Assembly: GCA_003367665.1 (NCBI GenBank)
Contig: QKXI01000012.1
Span: 60,581-124,580, forward strand
Direction of reading: 5' to 3'
Length of the DNA stretch: 64,000 nucleotides
Source: Leifsonia sp. ku-ls
GTDB taxonomy: Bacteria > Actinomycetota > Actinomycetes > Actinomycetales > Microbacteriaceae
Positions within the stretch are counted from its first letter, which is position 1. Each line of letters begins with the position of its first letter. The notes beneath the pieces are model-generated. The model did no database searches. It was given only the letters and a program-made list of their open reading frames with translations, and had not been told where the DNA came from. Below are positions 42,460-51,592 of the stretch, piece after piece. A program made the position numbers and the translations under genes.

Positions 42460-43617
42460 ATGTCTGCAACCACGAGTCGGTCTCGTCGCACCGGAATCCG
42501 GCGCGGCGAGGCCGCCTCGGGGTGGTTGTTCACCGCCCCGGTCATCCTGCTGCTCGGGGTGTTCCTCGTGATCCCGGTGCTGATGGCACTCTGGGTGAGC
42601 TTCTCCGACTGGGGCGGCCGGGGCAGCCCCTTCTCCTCCGACGTGCATTTCGTCGGCTTCCAGAACTACGCGACGCTGCTCGCCGGTGGCGGCCTGGCCG
42701 AGCAGGACTTCGGCATGTCGCTGAAGAACAACGCCTGGTACGTGGTGCTCGTCGTGCCCATCCAGACGGCCGTGTCACTCGGTCTCGCGGTGCTCGTCAA
42801 CCGGGCGGTGCTGCGTGGCCGCGGCTTCTTCCGCACCGCGTTCTACTTCCCCTCGGTGACGAGCTCTGTCGCCATCACGGTGCTGTGGCTGTTCCTGTTC
42901 AGCACGAGCGGCGCGGTGAACAAGGTGCTCTCGTGGGTGGGCATCCACGGGCCGAACTGGTTCAACGACCCGAGCGGCATCGTCCACAACCTGCTCGCCG
43001 CGTTCGGAGTGACCACCGGTCCCGCGGCGCTCACGCAGAACACCGCGCTCGGCGTCTCGTGGTGGGACTGGCTGGGTGGCCCGTCCGTCGCCATGACCGC
43101 CTACATCATCATGGCCGTCTTCACGACGAGCGGGACCTTCATGCTGCTGTTCCTCGCCGCCCTGCAGAACCTCGGCGGCGACGTCACCGAGGCCGCGATG
43201 ATGGACGGCGCCAACGGCTGGCAGCGCTTCTGGCGCATCACCCTCCCGCAGCTGCGCCCGACCCTCTTCACCGTGCTCACGCTCGGCCTGATCGGCTGCT
43301 GGCAGATCTTCGACCAGATCTACACCGGCACGCAGGGCGCGCCGGGCAAGACGACGCTGACGCCGGCCTTCCTCTCCTACCAGACCTCGTTCATGAACCA
43401 GGAGTGGGGACAGGGCGCGGCGATCGCGTTCATCCTCTTCGTCATCATCGTCGCATTCACGCTCTTCCAGCGCTGGGTGCTGCGCGAGCGGCCGGTGTCC
43501 AAGCGGCGCATGCGGCTCTACCAGCCCGCGCTGGCGGCCGGCACGGCCGCGGGCGGCGCTCCCAGCAGCGTTCCCGCGCAGAAGGACGACTCCGACAGCA
43601 AGGGAGCGCTCCGATGA
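42460..43617 (+). CDS. Sugar ABC transporter permease (MalF-like)
   Basis: 385 aa with seven or eight hydrophobic stretches. The EAA loop that docks with the ATPase is visible (EAAMMDGANGWQRFWRITLPQLRP, near residues 244-267). Longer than typical because the P2 loop holds about 70 extra residues, as in other MalF relatives. Starts 30 nt after the binding protein with GAGAAAAGGG upstream; overlaps the next permease by 4 bp. Confidence 0.92.
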   Translation: MSATTSRSRRTGIRRGEAASGWLFTAPVILLLGVFLVIPVLMALWVSFSDWGGRGSPFSSDVHFVGFQNYATLLAGGGLAEQDFGMSLKNNAWYVVLVVPIQTAVSLGLAVLVNRAVLRGRGFFRTAFYFPSVTSSVAITVLWLFLFSTSGAVNKVLSWVGIHGPNWFNDPSGIVHNLLAAFGVTTGPAALTQNTALGVSWWDWLGGPSVAMTAYIIMAVFTTSGTFMLLFLAALQNLGGDVTEAAMMDGANGWQRFWRITLPQLRPTLFTVLTLGLIGCWQIFDQIYTGTQGAPGKTTLTPAFLSYQTSFMNQEWGQGAAIAFILFVIIVAFTLFQRWVLRERPVSKRRMRLYQPALAAGTAAGGAPSSVPAQKDDSDSKGALR

Positions 43618-44531
43618 GCTCGACCACCGTGCAGACCGCGCAGACACCGTCCGCTTCGCCCCGGCCGGCACCGTCGCGGCCGACCCGACGGCGGCGCCGG
43701 TCGCGCGGCGCGATCATCGCGTCCTCCATCACCTACGCGGTCCTCGTGGTGCTGGCGGTCGTGTACATCATGCCGTTCCTCATCCAGGTCGCCACCTCGT
43801 TCAAGACCGACGCGGAGGCGACGGCCAACCCGGTCGCCCTCCTCCCGCAGACGTTCACGACGGCGGCCTACGAACGGTTGTTCCTCAACTCCGACTTCCC
43901 GCTCTGGTTCGCCAACTCGGCCGTCGTGACCATCGTCGTCACCCTCGGTCGGGTGTTCTTCGACTCGCTCGCCGGGTACGCGCTCGCCCGGCTCCACTTC
44001 CGAGGGCGCAGCGTCGTGTTCGCCGCGCTGGTCGCGATCATGTCGGTGCCGCTGGTCGTGCTCCTCATCCCGAAGTTCCTGGTCATCAACCAGCTCGGCA
44101 TCTACGACTCGTACACGGGCATGATCCTGCCGCTGCTCACCGACGCGGCGGGCGTCTTCATCATGAAGGGTTTCTTCGAGTCGATCCCGGCGAGCGTGGA
44201 GGAGCAGGCGCGCATCGACGGCGCCGGCACCTTCCGCGTGTTCTGGTCGATCGTGCTGCCGATGGCGCGACCCGCCCTCATCACGATCATCATCCTGTCC
44301 TTCCAGGGGTCGTGGAACGAGCTCGCCCACTTCATCGTGTCGACGCAGAACCCGGCGCTCACCACGCTGACGAAGGGCGTCGCCGGGCTGGCGAGCGGGC
44401 AGCTGAGCCAGGGCAGCCAGTACCCGCTGAAGCTGGCCGCTGCGGCCATCATGACCATCCCGGTCGCCGTGCTGTTCTTCATCTTCCAGCGCCGGATCAT
44501 GAACTCGAGCGACGGGGCGGTGAAGGAGTGA
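43614..44531 (+). CDS. Sugar ABC transporter permease (MalG-like)
   Basis: 305 aa, six predicted membrane helices after a 35-residue Pro/Arg-rich cytoplasmic head. EAA-loop: EEQARIDGAGTFRVFWSIVLPMARP. It pairs with the preceding permease to form the channel. ATG 43614 and the following GTG 44528 both sit in 4-bp stop overlaps. Confidence 0.92.
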   Translation: MSSTTVQTAQTPSASPRPAPSRPTRRRRRSRGAIIASSITYAVLVVLAVVYIMPFLIQVATSFKTDAEATANPVALLPQTFTTAAYERLFLNSDFPLWFANSAVVTIVVTLGRVFFDSLAGYALARLHFRGRSVVFAALVAIMSVPLVVLLIPKFLVINQLGIYDSYTGMILPLLTDAAGVFIMKGFFESIPASVEEQARIDGAGTFRVFWSIVLPMARPALITIIILSFQGSWNELAHFIVSTQNPALTTLTKGVAGLASGQLSQGSQYPLKLAAAAIMTIPVAVLFFIFQRRIMNSSDGAVKE

Positions 44532-45274
44532 CCGCCGCGGAGCCGACCATCCTCGCCACGTGCGGCGGCCTGAACGGCGGAACGTGGACCGACTCGGTCT
44601 ACGGTCCGCTGCTGCACCACGCCATCCACCTGGCGCGCGTGCCGGGCCGCGCTCCCCGGGTCACGCACGTCAACACCGCGGGCGGCGACCAGCGCCACGT
44701 CGAGGGGGCCGAGCTGGAGGCGGCCCGAGCCGCGGGCGTGGAGGCGACGCACCTCCGGTTCTTCCCGCGCCGCAACATCGAGCACCTGCGCGAGCACCTG
44801 CTCCGTCAGGACGTCATCTGGGTGAGCGGCGGCAGCGTGGTCAACCTCCTCGCCGTCTGGCGGGCGCACGGGCTCGACGACCTGCTCGCGGAGGCATGGC
44901 GCGAGGGCGTCGTGCTCGCCGGAGGGTCGGCGGGCGCCCTGTGCTGGCACGAGGGCGGAACCACCGCCTCCTTCGGTCCCGGCATCTCGGCGGTGGCCGA
45001 CGGTCTCGGCTTCGTCCCGGGCTCGCTGGCCGTGCACTACGACTCCGACCCGGCGAGACGGCCGGCCCACCAGCGTGCCGTCGCCGAGGGGGTCCTGCCC
45101 GACGGCTACGCGCTCGACGAAGGCGTCGGCCTCGTCTACCGGGGCACGCGGCTCGACGACGTCGTCGCCGAGCGGCCCGGCGTCTCCGCCTGGCGGGTCG
45201 TCCGCAGCGGCGACGGAGTGACCGAGACCTGCATCGTCCCGCGCGTGCTCGAGAGCGACGCGGAGCCGGCATGA
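44528..45274 (+). CDS. Peptidase E-like (S51 / class I amidotransferase-fold) protein
   Basis: 248 aa. The nucleophile elbow GGSAGA (Ser near residue 135) and an oxyanion-type GGSVVN near 98 match alpha-aspartyl dipeptidase/cyanophycinase-like proteins. No signal peptide. A peptidase in a sugar-uptake operon is odd, yet its overlaps at both ends show that it is an integral part; it may cleave an ester or amide on the imported compound rather than a peptide (inference). Confidence 0.83.
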   Translation: MTAAEPTILATCGGLNGGTWTDSVYGPLLHHAIHLARVPGRAPRVTHVNTAGGDQRHVEGAELEAARAAGVEATHLRFFPRRNIEHLREHLLRQDVIWVSGGSVVNLLAVWRAHGLDDLLAEAWREGVVLAGGSAGALCWHEGGTTASFGPGISAVADGLGFVPGSLAVHYDSDPARRPAHQRAVAEGVLPDGYALDEGVGLVYRGTRLDDVVAERPGVSAWRVVRSGDGVTETCIVPRVLESDAEPA

Positions 45275-47445
45275 CCAGAACGGAGTCCACACCGACCGCA
45301 ACCGAACCCGGCGGCGCATCCACGCCGTCCGCCGCCGCGCGCGGCATCCCCGACGCCGGCGAACGCCGCATCCGCACCACCGATCCGCTCCTCCCCGGCG
45401 ACCCGCTCGCGACGCCGGACCGACACGAAGGCACGACCTCCACGATGACCCAGCCCCTCCAGCCGCTCCTCCACGACAGCGTCGTCGTGCTGACCGCCCC
45501 CTCTCAGGCCTGGTCCGCACCCGACGGGCGGATCGACGGGCACGGCATCCACGGCTTCTACCACTCCGACCTCCGCGTGCTCGACCGGGTGCTGCTGACC
45601 GTCGGCGGCGCGGCTCCCGAGCACATCGCCACCGCCGGACCGGACGCGGCGACGAGCGTGTTCACCGGGCTCGCCCGCGGTCTCGACGACGCGACGGCGG
45701 ACCCGCGCGTCCGCGTCGACCGCACTCGCCGCGTGCAGGCCGGCTCGCTGAGCGAGCGGATCGTCCTCCGCAACGCGCTGCGGTCGCCCATCGGCACGGT
45801 CGTCGAGGTGGTGCTCGGCGCCGACTTCAGCCCGATGCAGAGCATCAAGGCCGGACTCTCCGGGAGCGAGCATCCCGTCACGGTCGAGCGCGCCTCCGAC
45901 GGCTCGGCCGCCGTCCTGCGCAGCGGGCGCGTGCAGGCGCGCATCGACGCGGAGGGCGCCGAGGTGGCGGTCGACGGCGACCTGGTCTCACTGCGCTGGA
46001 ACGTCGACGTGCCGGCAAACGGGTCGACCGAGGTCGCCTGGACCATCGAGGTGGACGACCCGACGGCGGTCGTCGCGGGGGCGCAGCCATCCATCTCGTG
46101 GAACGCCTTCCGGGCGACCACGGGCGACTCGCGTCTGCAGTCCTGGCTCGACCGCGCGGTCGCCGACCTGCAGGCGCTTCGCATGTCCACGGTCGAGCAC
46201 CCGGACGACGTGTTCCTCGCGGCCGGTGCTCCGTGGTTCTTCACCCTGTTCGGACGCGACTCGCTGTGGGCGGCCCGCATGCTCCTGCCGCTCGGCCACG
46301 AGATCGCGGCCTCCACGCTCCGGGTGCTCGCGCACTACCAGGGCACGGCCGCGGTCGCCGAGACGGCCGAGCAGCCGGGCAAGATCATGCACGAGCTGCG
46401 CCCGGCCGCGCTCACCATCCCCGGCGAGGGGGTCGAGCTGCCGCCCCTCTACTACGGAACGGTCGACGCGACCGCGCTGTGGGTGTGCCTGCTGCACGAC
46501 GCCTGGAAGTGGGGCATGCCGCGCGACGAGGTCGCCGCCCTGCTCCCGCACCTCGAGGCGGCGCTCGCCTGGATGCGCGACTACGGCGACAGCGACGGCG
46601 ACGGCTTCCTCGAGTACATCGACACCACCGGCCACGGCCTCGCCAACCAGGGCTGGAAGGACTCCGGCGACTCCATCCAGTGGCGCGACGGCACCCTCGC
46701 CGACGGCCCGATCGCGCTGTGCGAGGTGCAGGGCTACGCCTACGAGGCGGCCGTCGGCGGCGCCGAGCTGCTCGCCGAGTTCGGGCGACCGGGCGCCGAC
46801 GAGTGGCGCGCGTGGGCGGCCGACCTCAAGGCGCGCTTCGCGTCCGCCTTCTGGATCGACGACCCGGCGGGCGCCTACCCGGCGGTGGCCCTCGACGCCG
46901 CGAAGCGCAGGGTCGACACGGTCACGAGCAACATCGGCCACCTCCTGGGCACGGGCATCCTCGATCCCGGGGAATCCGCCCTGGTCGCTCGCCGCCTCGT
47001 CTCCCCCGAGCTGGCCTCCGGCTACGGCCTGCGCACCATGTCCACCGACTCCGCCGGCTACTGGCCGCTCAGCTACCACGGCGGCAGCGTCTGGGCGCAC
47101 GACACCGCCATCGCGATCACCGGCCTCGCCACCGAGGGCTTCCGCGCCGAGGCCGAGCAGCTGGCGGACGGCCTCCTCGCCGCCGCCCAGGGCTTCGGCT
47201 ACCGGATGCCCGAACTGCACTCCGGCGACAGCGCCTACGACACCAGCGCACCCATCCCGTACCCCGCCGCCTGCCGTCCCCAGGCCTGGTCGGCCGCCGC
47301 CGCCGTCGCGGTCCTCTCCGCCCGCCTCGGCCTCCGCGCCGACGCCCCGGCCGGACGCCTGGACGTCGACCCCGACCCGAACGCCGGCGCCATGCAGGTC
47401 GAGGGCCTGCGCTTCGCGGGGGCCCAGCGCGACGTTTCCGCCTGA
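45271..47445 (+). CDS. Amylo-alpha-1,6-glucosidase / glycogen-debranching-type hydrolase
   Basis: 724 aa. Residues about 70-270 form the N-terminal debranching beta-domain (GIHGFYHSDLRVLDRVLL) and the rest an (alpha/alpha)6 barrel with FFTLFGRDSLWAARMLLP, QGWKDSGDSIQWRDG and SGYGLRTMSTDSAGYWPLSYHGGSVW. Cytosolic; probably removes glucose from imported branched oligosaccharides. ATG 45271 overlaps the upstream stop; the first 58 residues are Thr/Pro-rich without known homology, and ATG 45445 (MTQPLQPLL) is a possible alternative. Last gene of the LacI-controlled operon. Confidence 0.88.
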   Translation: MTRTESTPTATEPGGASTPSAAARGIPDAGERRIRTTDPLLPGDPLATPDRHEGTTSTMTQPLQPLLHDSVVVLTAPSQAWSAPDGRIDGHGIHGFYHSDLRVLDRVLLTVGGAAPEHIATAGPDAATSVFTGLARGLDDATADPRVRVDRTRRVQAGSLSERIVLRNALRSPIGTVVEVVLGADFSPMQSIKAGLSGSEHPVTVERASDGSAAVLRSGRVQARIDAEGAEVAVDGDLVSLRWNVDVPANGSTEVAWTIEVDDPTAVVAGAQPSISWNAFRATTGDSRLQSWLDRAVADLQALRMSTVEHPDDVFLAAGAPWFFTLFGRDSLWAARMLLPLGHEIAASTLRVLAHYQGTAAVAETAEQPGKIMHELRPAALTIPGEGVELPPLYYGTVDATALWVCLLHDAWKWGMPRDEVAALLPHLEAALAWMRDYGDSDGDGFLEYIDTTGHGLANQGWKDSGDSIQWRDGTLADGPIALCEVQGYAYEAAVGGAELLAEFGRPGADEWRAWAADLKARFASAFWIDDPAGAYPAVALDAAKRRVDTVTSNIGHLLGTGILDPGESALVARRLVSPELASGYGLRTMSTDSAGYWPLSYHGGSVWAHDTAIAITGLATEGFRAEAEQLADGLLAAAQGFGYRMPELHSGDSAYDTSAPIPYPAACRPQAWSAAAAVAVLSARLGLRADAPAGRLDVDPDPNAGAMQVEGLRFAGAQRDVSA

Positions 47446-47514
47446 CGGAGGGCCCACGGGTCGCCCCGGCTCGACGACCGCCGTCAAAGCGACGTCGCAG
47501 ATGGTCACCGATCG

Positions 47515-48588
47515 CTACAGCTGTGCCATGATCTGCCGCGCGATGATGCGCCCGGCGCGGTTGGCGCCGATCGTCGACGCCTGCGGGCCATACCCGGCGA
47601 GGAATACGCGCGAATCCTGCCAGGATGCGCCGGACGCGACGGTGAGGCCACCCGCCTTCTCGCGCAGCTTCAGCGGCGCCAGGTGGCGGAGCTCCGGGCG
47701 GAATCCGGTCGCCCAGATGATCGCGTCGGCCTGCGTGAACGACCCGTCCGGCCAGCGGACGCCGTGCTCCTCCACCCGCTCGAACATCGGACGCTCGATG
47801 AGCAGCCCGCGCTCGATGCCGGCCGCGATCCGGCGGGTACGGGGCACTCCCGTGCCGCTGACGATCGACGGGAGGGCCTCGCCGGCGCGGGCCGCCGCGT
47901 CCTGCATGGCGACCGCGGCGACGCCGCCCTCGATCGTGAGCTCCGACTCGTCGCGGAAGTCGACGGGGCGTCTGGTCGCCCAGGTCAGGGAGGCCGCCAC
48001 CCCCTCCAGCTCCAGCAGGAAGCCGATCGCGCTCGTCCCACCGCCGACCACGACGACCGATTGGCCCGCGAAGTCCTGGGCCGACACGTACGTCGACGTG
48101 TGCACATGCCTGCCGGCGAATGTGCCGACGCCGGGATAGTAGGGGATGAACGGCGAACCCCACGTCCCCGACGCGTTGACCACGATGCGGGTCGCGGTCT
48201 CGCCCGCGCTGTGCTCGACGATCAGGTCGGCGCCGCGGTCGAACACCCGCTGGACCGTCACGGGACGCTGCACCTGCAAGCCGAAATGCTCCTCGTAGCG
48301 CCGGTAGTAGCCGGCCACGATGTCCCGCGCCGGAAGAGAGCGGTCGGCCGTCTCGAAGCTGAGGCCGAGCTCCGACATTCCTGGGAGGTCGTTCACGTGG
48401 TGGGCGCTGCCCAGCTTGAGCGCATCCCAGCGGTGCTGCCACGCCCCGCCCGTGATCGGGCCGCGGTCGTAGACGATGAAGTCGACGCCGGGCGTGAGCT
48501 CGAACCGGCGGAGGTAGTACGCGACGGCGAGGCCCGCCTGGCCCGCACCGATCACCACCACCTGGGTCTCGGTCCTCGTCGTGGTCAC
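47515..48588 (-). CDS. FAD/NAD(P)-dependent monooxygenase-like protein (CzcO/FMO type)
   Basis: 357 aa. FAD motif GAGQAGLAVAYYLRR near residues 14-28, NADPH motif VVGGGTSAIGF near 180, and WATGFRPEL near 300, the pattern of flavin monooxygenases and CzcO-like oxidoreductases. The WQHRWDALKLGSAHHVNDLPGM segment is typical of the latter. Substrate not deducible. GTG 48588 is used; GAGGAG about 15 nt upstream is rather distant. It stands alone between a convergent hydrolase gene and divergent DUF3073. Confidence 0.85.
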   Translation of the reverse strand: MTTTRTETQVVVIGAGQAGLAVAYYLRRFELTPGVDFIVYDRGPITGGAWQHRWDALKLGSAHHVNDLPGMSELGLSFETADRSLPARDIVAGYYRRYEEHFGLQVQRPVTVQRVFDRGADLIVEHSAGETATRIVVNASGTWGSPFIPYYPGVGTFAGRHVHTSTYVSAQDFAGQSVVVVGGGTSAIGFLLELEGVAASLTWATRRPVDFRDESELTIEGGVAAVAMQDAAARAGEALPSIVSGTGVPRTRRIAAGIERGLLIERPMFERVEEHGVRWPDGSFTQADAIIWATGFRPELRHLAPLKLREKAGGLTVASGASWQDSRVFLAGYGPQASTIGANRAGRIIARQIMAQL

Positions 48589-48731
48589 GCGCTCATCCCA
48601 TCACTCCTCGCTGTGCGCGAACTCGGGGGCGGGGGAAGTCAGCATGCTAAACTCCATGCTAGTTTTCACTGTTTCTATTCGATCCCCGGGAAGCCTTTCC
48701 AACCCGGGCTGGGACCAAAAGGGGGTCACGC

Positions 48732-48965
48732 ATGGGGCGCGGCCGTCAGAAGGCAAAGCACACGAAGATCGCTCGCCAGTTGAAGTCGTTCAGTCCGAAC
48801 GTGAACTACGACGCGCTGGAGCGTGAGCTGACCGGTCACTCCCACGGCGAAGACGACCAATACGCGAAGTGGGCCGACTACGAGCCCGACGACGCGAACG
48901 AGTCCGACGACGAGTACGACTACGCGGACGAGGACGAGGAGACGGGCACCCCGAAGCGCGCGTAG
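48732..48965 (+). CDS. DUF3073 family protein
   Basis: 77 aa. Basic N-terminus (MGRGRQKAKHTKIARQLKSF) and strongly acidic C-terminus (DDANESDDEYDYADEDEE), the hallmark of this small actinobacterial family of unknown function. AAGGGGGT precedes the ATG. The A/T-rich stretch at 48641-48680, with TAAACT at 48648-48653, is the likely promoter, leaving a leader of about 70 nt. Confidence 0.9.
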   Translation: MGRGRQKAKHTKIARQLKSFSPNVNYDALERELTGHSHGEDDQYAKWADYEPDDANESDDEYDYADEDEETGTPKRA

Positions 48966-48977
48966 CGTCCTGCCGCA

Positions 48978-49045
48978 CAGAGCCCGCGCCGCTCAGAGCC
49001 CGCGCCGCTCAGGGCCTGCGTCGCTCACGGCCGGTGCCGCTCAGA
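48978..49045. repeat. 16-bp tandem repeat (four copies plus a partial)
   Basis: Unit CAGAGCCCGCGCCGCT: copies 1 and 2 (48978-49009) are identical, 3 and 4 (49010-49041) carry 3-4 changes, and a fifth is cut by the stop codon of the response-regulator gene. Lies between DUF3073 and that gene. Confidence 0.8.
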
Positions 49046-49655
49046 GCCAGCCCTGCCGCGTCGCGATCGCGACCGCTTCCGACCGGTTGCGCGCGCCCGT
49101 CTTGCCGATCGCACTCGACAGGTGATTGCGCACCGTCCCGTCGCTGAGATGCACCCGGCGCGCGATGTCGCCGATCGTCCCTCCCCCGGCCGCCACCGCG
49201 AGCACTTCCGTCTCGCGCGCCGTCAGCGGCGAGGCTCCGGAGGCGAGCGACTCCGCCGCCAGTGCCGGGTCGACCACGCGGAGCCCGGAGGCCACCCGGC
49301 GGACCGCGTCGGCCAGCTGGCCGGAGGGCGTGTCCTTGACCACGAACCCGGCAGCGCCGGCCTCCATCGCGCGCCGGAGGTAGCCGGGACGGCCGAAGGT
49401 GGTCACGATCAACGACCGGCAGGCGGGCAGCGCCGACCGCAGTTCCGCGGCGGCCTGGATGCCGTCGATCCCGGGCATCTCCACATCCAGCAGCGCGACG
49501 TCGGCCCGAGACGCGCGGGCGGCCTCCAACACCTCGTCGCCGCGGCCCACCTGGGCGACGACCTCGAGGTCGGCCTCCAGGTCGAGCAGGGCGGCGAGGG
49601 CGCCGCGCACCAGAGCCTGGTCGTCGGCCAGCAGCAGGCGGATGGATGCGGTCAC
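49041..49655 (-). CDS. NarL/LuxR-family response regulator
   Basis: 204 aa. Receiver domain with Asp pair (LLADD), phospho-Asp in VALLDVEMPG near residue 58 and a late Lys (VVKD); C-terminal LuxR HTH (PLTARETEVLAVAAGGGTIGDIARRVHLSDGTVRNHLSSAIGKTGARNRSEAV). GTG 49655 overlaps the kinase stop by 4 bp. Last gene of an ABC/two-component operon, so it probably controls expression of that exporter. Confidence 0.93.
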   Translation of the reverse strand: MTASIRLLLADDQALVRGALAALLDLEADLEVVAQVGRGDEVLEAARASRADVALLDVEMPGIDGIQAAAELRSALPACRSLIVTTFGRPGYLRRAMEAGAAGFVVKDTPSGQLADAVRRVASGLRVVDPALAAESLASGASPLTARETEVLAVAAGGGTIGDIARRVHLSDGTVRNHLSSAIGKTGARNRSEAVAIATRQGWL

Positions 49656-50824
49656 GAGGCCCTCCGGACAGTCAGCACCGTGCCGCCGCGCGGCCCGGGA
49701 GCGACGGCCACGGTCGCGCCGACCTGGGCGGCCCTCGCCCGCAGCCCGGCGAGGCCGGAGCCCGGGGTGTCCGCGGGGACGGCCGACGACCCGACCGGCG
49801 CGGGCGTGGTGGCGGCGCTCGTCCCGCGGCCGTCGTCCTCGATGTCGAGGCGATCGGGGCCGACGGTCACCCAGCAGTTGCGCGAACCGGAGTGCCGGAT
49901 GACGTTCGTCACCCCCTCGCGCAGCACCCAGCCGAACAGCTCGCGGAGCTCCGGCGCGACCTCCTCGCCGTTACGGGGAAGGTGCGCCTGAATGTCGGCG
50001 GCGGCGAGGCTGGCCTGCGCGGACGCGAGCTCGGTGGAGAGGCTCATCTCGCGGTAGCCGGCCACCGCCGCGCGCAGGTCGGCGAGGGCGGAACGGCTGA
50101 GCCGTTCGATGTCCGCGATCTCGTCGGCCGCACGCGCCGGATCGACGGCGACGAGGCGGCGCGCCAGCTCGGACTTCACCGTGACGACGGTGAGCGAGTG
50201 CCCGAGCACGTCGTGCATGTCCCGGGAGAACCTCGCGCGCTCCTCGATCACGGCGAGGCGGGCGATCTCGCCCTGCGCGTTCCGCAGCCGGCGGAGGGCG
50301 TCGATCTGTCGGGCGAAGGCACTCATCATCACGCCGATGGAGACGGTGACCAGCGCGACGAACCAGTAGTCCTCCACCGTGCCGCCCAGCGCGAACACCA
50401 CCAGCTGCAGCGCCCCGAGCGCGCCGATGATCGCGAACGCGGCCGCCGAGCGCGCCACCACCATCCCGGCGACGCACGCGACGTAGACCCAGGTCCAGCA
50501 GGCGGCGCTGCCGAGCAGCGGGAACAGCGGAATTGTCAGCGCGAAGTAGAGGCCGACGGCGATCAGCCGCGTGCGCTCCCGCTCCCACCACAGCAGCGGT
50601 GGCAGCGTCAGGAAGCCGAGGTAGACGACGGCGAGCAGCGCCGTCGCGGTCAGCTTCTGCGTCAGCGGGAGGTCGGAGATCCAGAGGCCGACGAGCACCG
50701 ACACCTGGTACAGCAGGCCGATCGCCGCGCCGGGATACCAGCGGTACGCCGCGGGATGGCCGAGCCGGGCGAGCAGGCCGACCGGCCGCACCTCCTGCAC
50801 CTCGCGCGAGAACACGATGCCCAC
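49652..50824 (-). CDS. Sensor histidine kinase, DesK/NarX-like
   Basis: 390 aa. Five or six membrane helices in the first 165 residues with almost no extracytoplasmic loops, then HisKA_3 (RARFSRDMHDVLGHSLTVV, phosphorylated His in the DMHD motif) and HATPase_c (NVIRHSGSRNC ... GSGLAGLRARA). GTG start at 50824, 24 nt after the permease stop, without a strong ribosome site. A membrane-embedded sensor with no external domain suggests sensing of membrane perturbation or of the adjoining exporter. Confidence 0.9.
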   Translation of the reverse strand: MGIVFSREVQEVRPVGLLARLGHPAAYRWYPGAAIGLLYQVSVLVGLWISDLPLTQKLTATALLAVVYLGFLTLPPLLWWERERTRLIAVGLYFALTIPLFPLLGSAACWTWVYVACVAGMVVARSAAAFAIIGALGALQLVVFALGGTVEDYWFVALVTVSIGVMMSAFARQIDALRRLRNAQGEIARLAVIEERARFSRDMHDVLGHSLTVVTVKSELARRLVAVDPARAADEIADIERLSRSALADLRAAVAGYREMSLSTELASAQASLAAADIQAHLPRNGEEVAPELRELFGWVLREGVTNVIRHSGSRNCWVTVGPDRLDIEDDGRGTSAATTPAPVGSSAVPADTPGSGLAGLRARAAQVGATVAVAPGPRGGTVLTVRRAS

Positions 50825-50848
50825 CCTAGATCAGCCGCGGCCCGCGGA

Positions 50849-51592
50849 TCAGCCGCGGGCCGCGTCGCGGCGGTAGCGCCACACGACCAGTCCGGCGAGC
50901 GCGAGCGTCCACGCCGCCAGGACGACCGCCGGCGTGACCGCGTCGCCGCTCTGCAGCGCCCCCAGCTGCCCGACCCGGTTGAGCCAGTACGAGGGCACCG
51001 CCTTCGCCACGTCGGCCACCCACGCGGGGAACAGCTGAAGGGGCACCCACAGTCCGCCGAGCACCGCCATGCCCATGAACACGGCCATGAAGAGCGGCTG
51101 CGCGAACTCCGGCTTCGCCAGCTGCCCGACCAGGATGCCGAGCAGCGCGAACGGGACCACCCCGCACCAGATGCCCAGGCCGGCGAGCACCCAGCTGCCC
51201 ATCGAGAGGGCCGGGTGGTACAGCGCGATCGACACCGCGACGATGACCAGGATGCTGAACAGGGCGAGGGCGAGCGCGGCCACGAGCTTCGACACCAGGT
51301 AACCCGTTCCGCTCAGCGGGGTGACCCGCAGCTGGCGGTTCCAGCCGATCGAACGCTCCGTCACGATCTGGAACGCCTGCGACAGCGCCGCCATCATCCC
51401 GCCGTACGCGGCGACCTGGATGGTGGTGACCGCGATCCACGGCAGGCGCGTCGCCGCATCCACCTGTCCCGCCCCGCCGAACGTGCCGCCGAAGGCGAGG
51501 AGCATGACGAGCGGGACGGCGAGGGTGAAGATCATCGACCGCAGGTTCTTCAGCTGGCGCAGCGACTCGCGCCCCAGGTAGGCGAGGCTCAT
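50849..51592 (-). CDS. ABC-2 type exporter permease
   Basis: 247 aa with six predicted membrane helices; FTLAVPLVMLLAFGGTFGG and a second half with FALLGILVGQLAKPEFAQPLFMAVFMGMAVLGGLWVPL are characteristic of ABC-2 permeases of the DrrB/NodJ group. ATG 51592 overlaps the ATPase stop (ATGA). Substrate likely a drug, lipid or peptide. Confidence 0.9.
   Translation of the reverse strand: MSLAYLGRESLRQLKNLRSMIFTLAVPLVMLLAFGGTFGGAGQVDAATRLPWIAVTTIQVAAYGGMMAALSQAFQIVTERSIGWNRQLRVTPLSGTGYLVSKLVAALALALFSILVIVAVSIALYHPALSMGSWVLAGLGIWCGVVPFALLGILVGQLAKPEFAQPLFMAVFMGMAVLGGLWVPLQLFPAWVADVAKAVPSYWLNRVGQLGALQSGDAVTPAVVLAAWTLALAGLVVWRYRRDAARG

Noticed and set aside
48978-49045. 16-bp repeats considered as a mini-CRISPR
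   Set aside because: Units are contiguous without spacers and diverge progressively.
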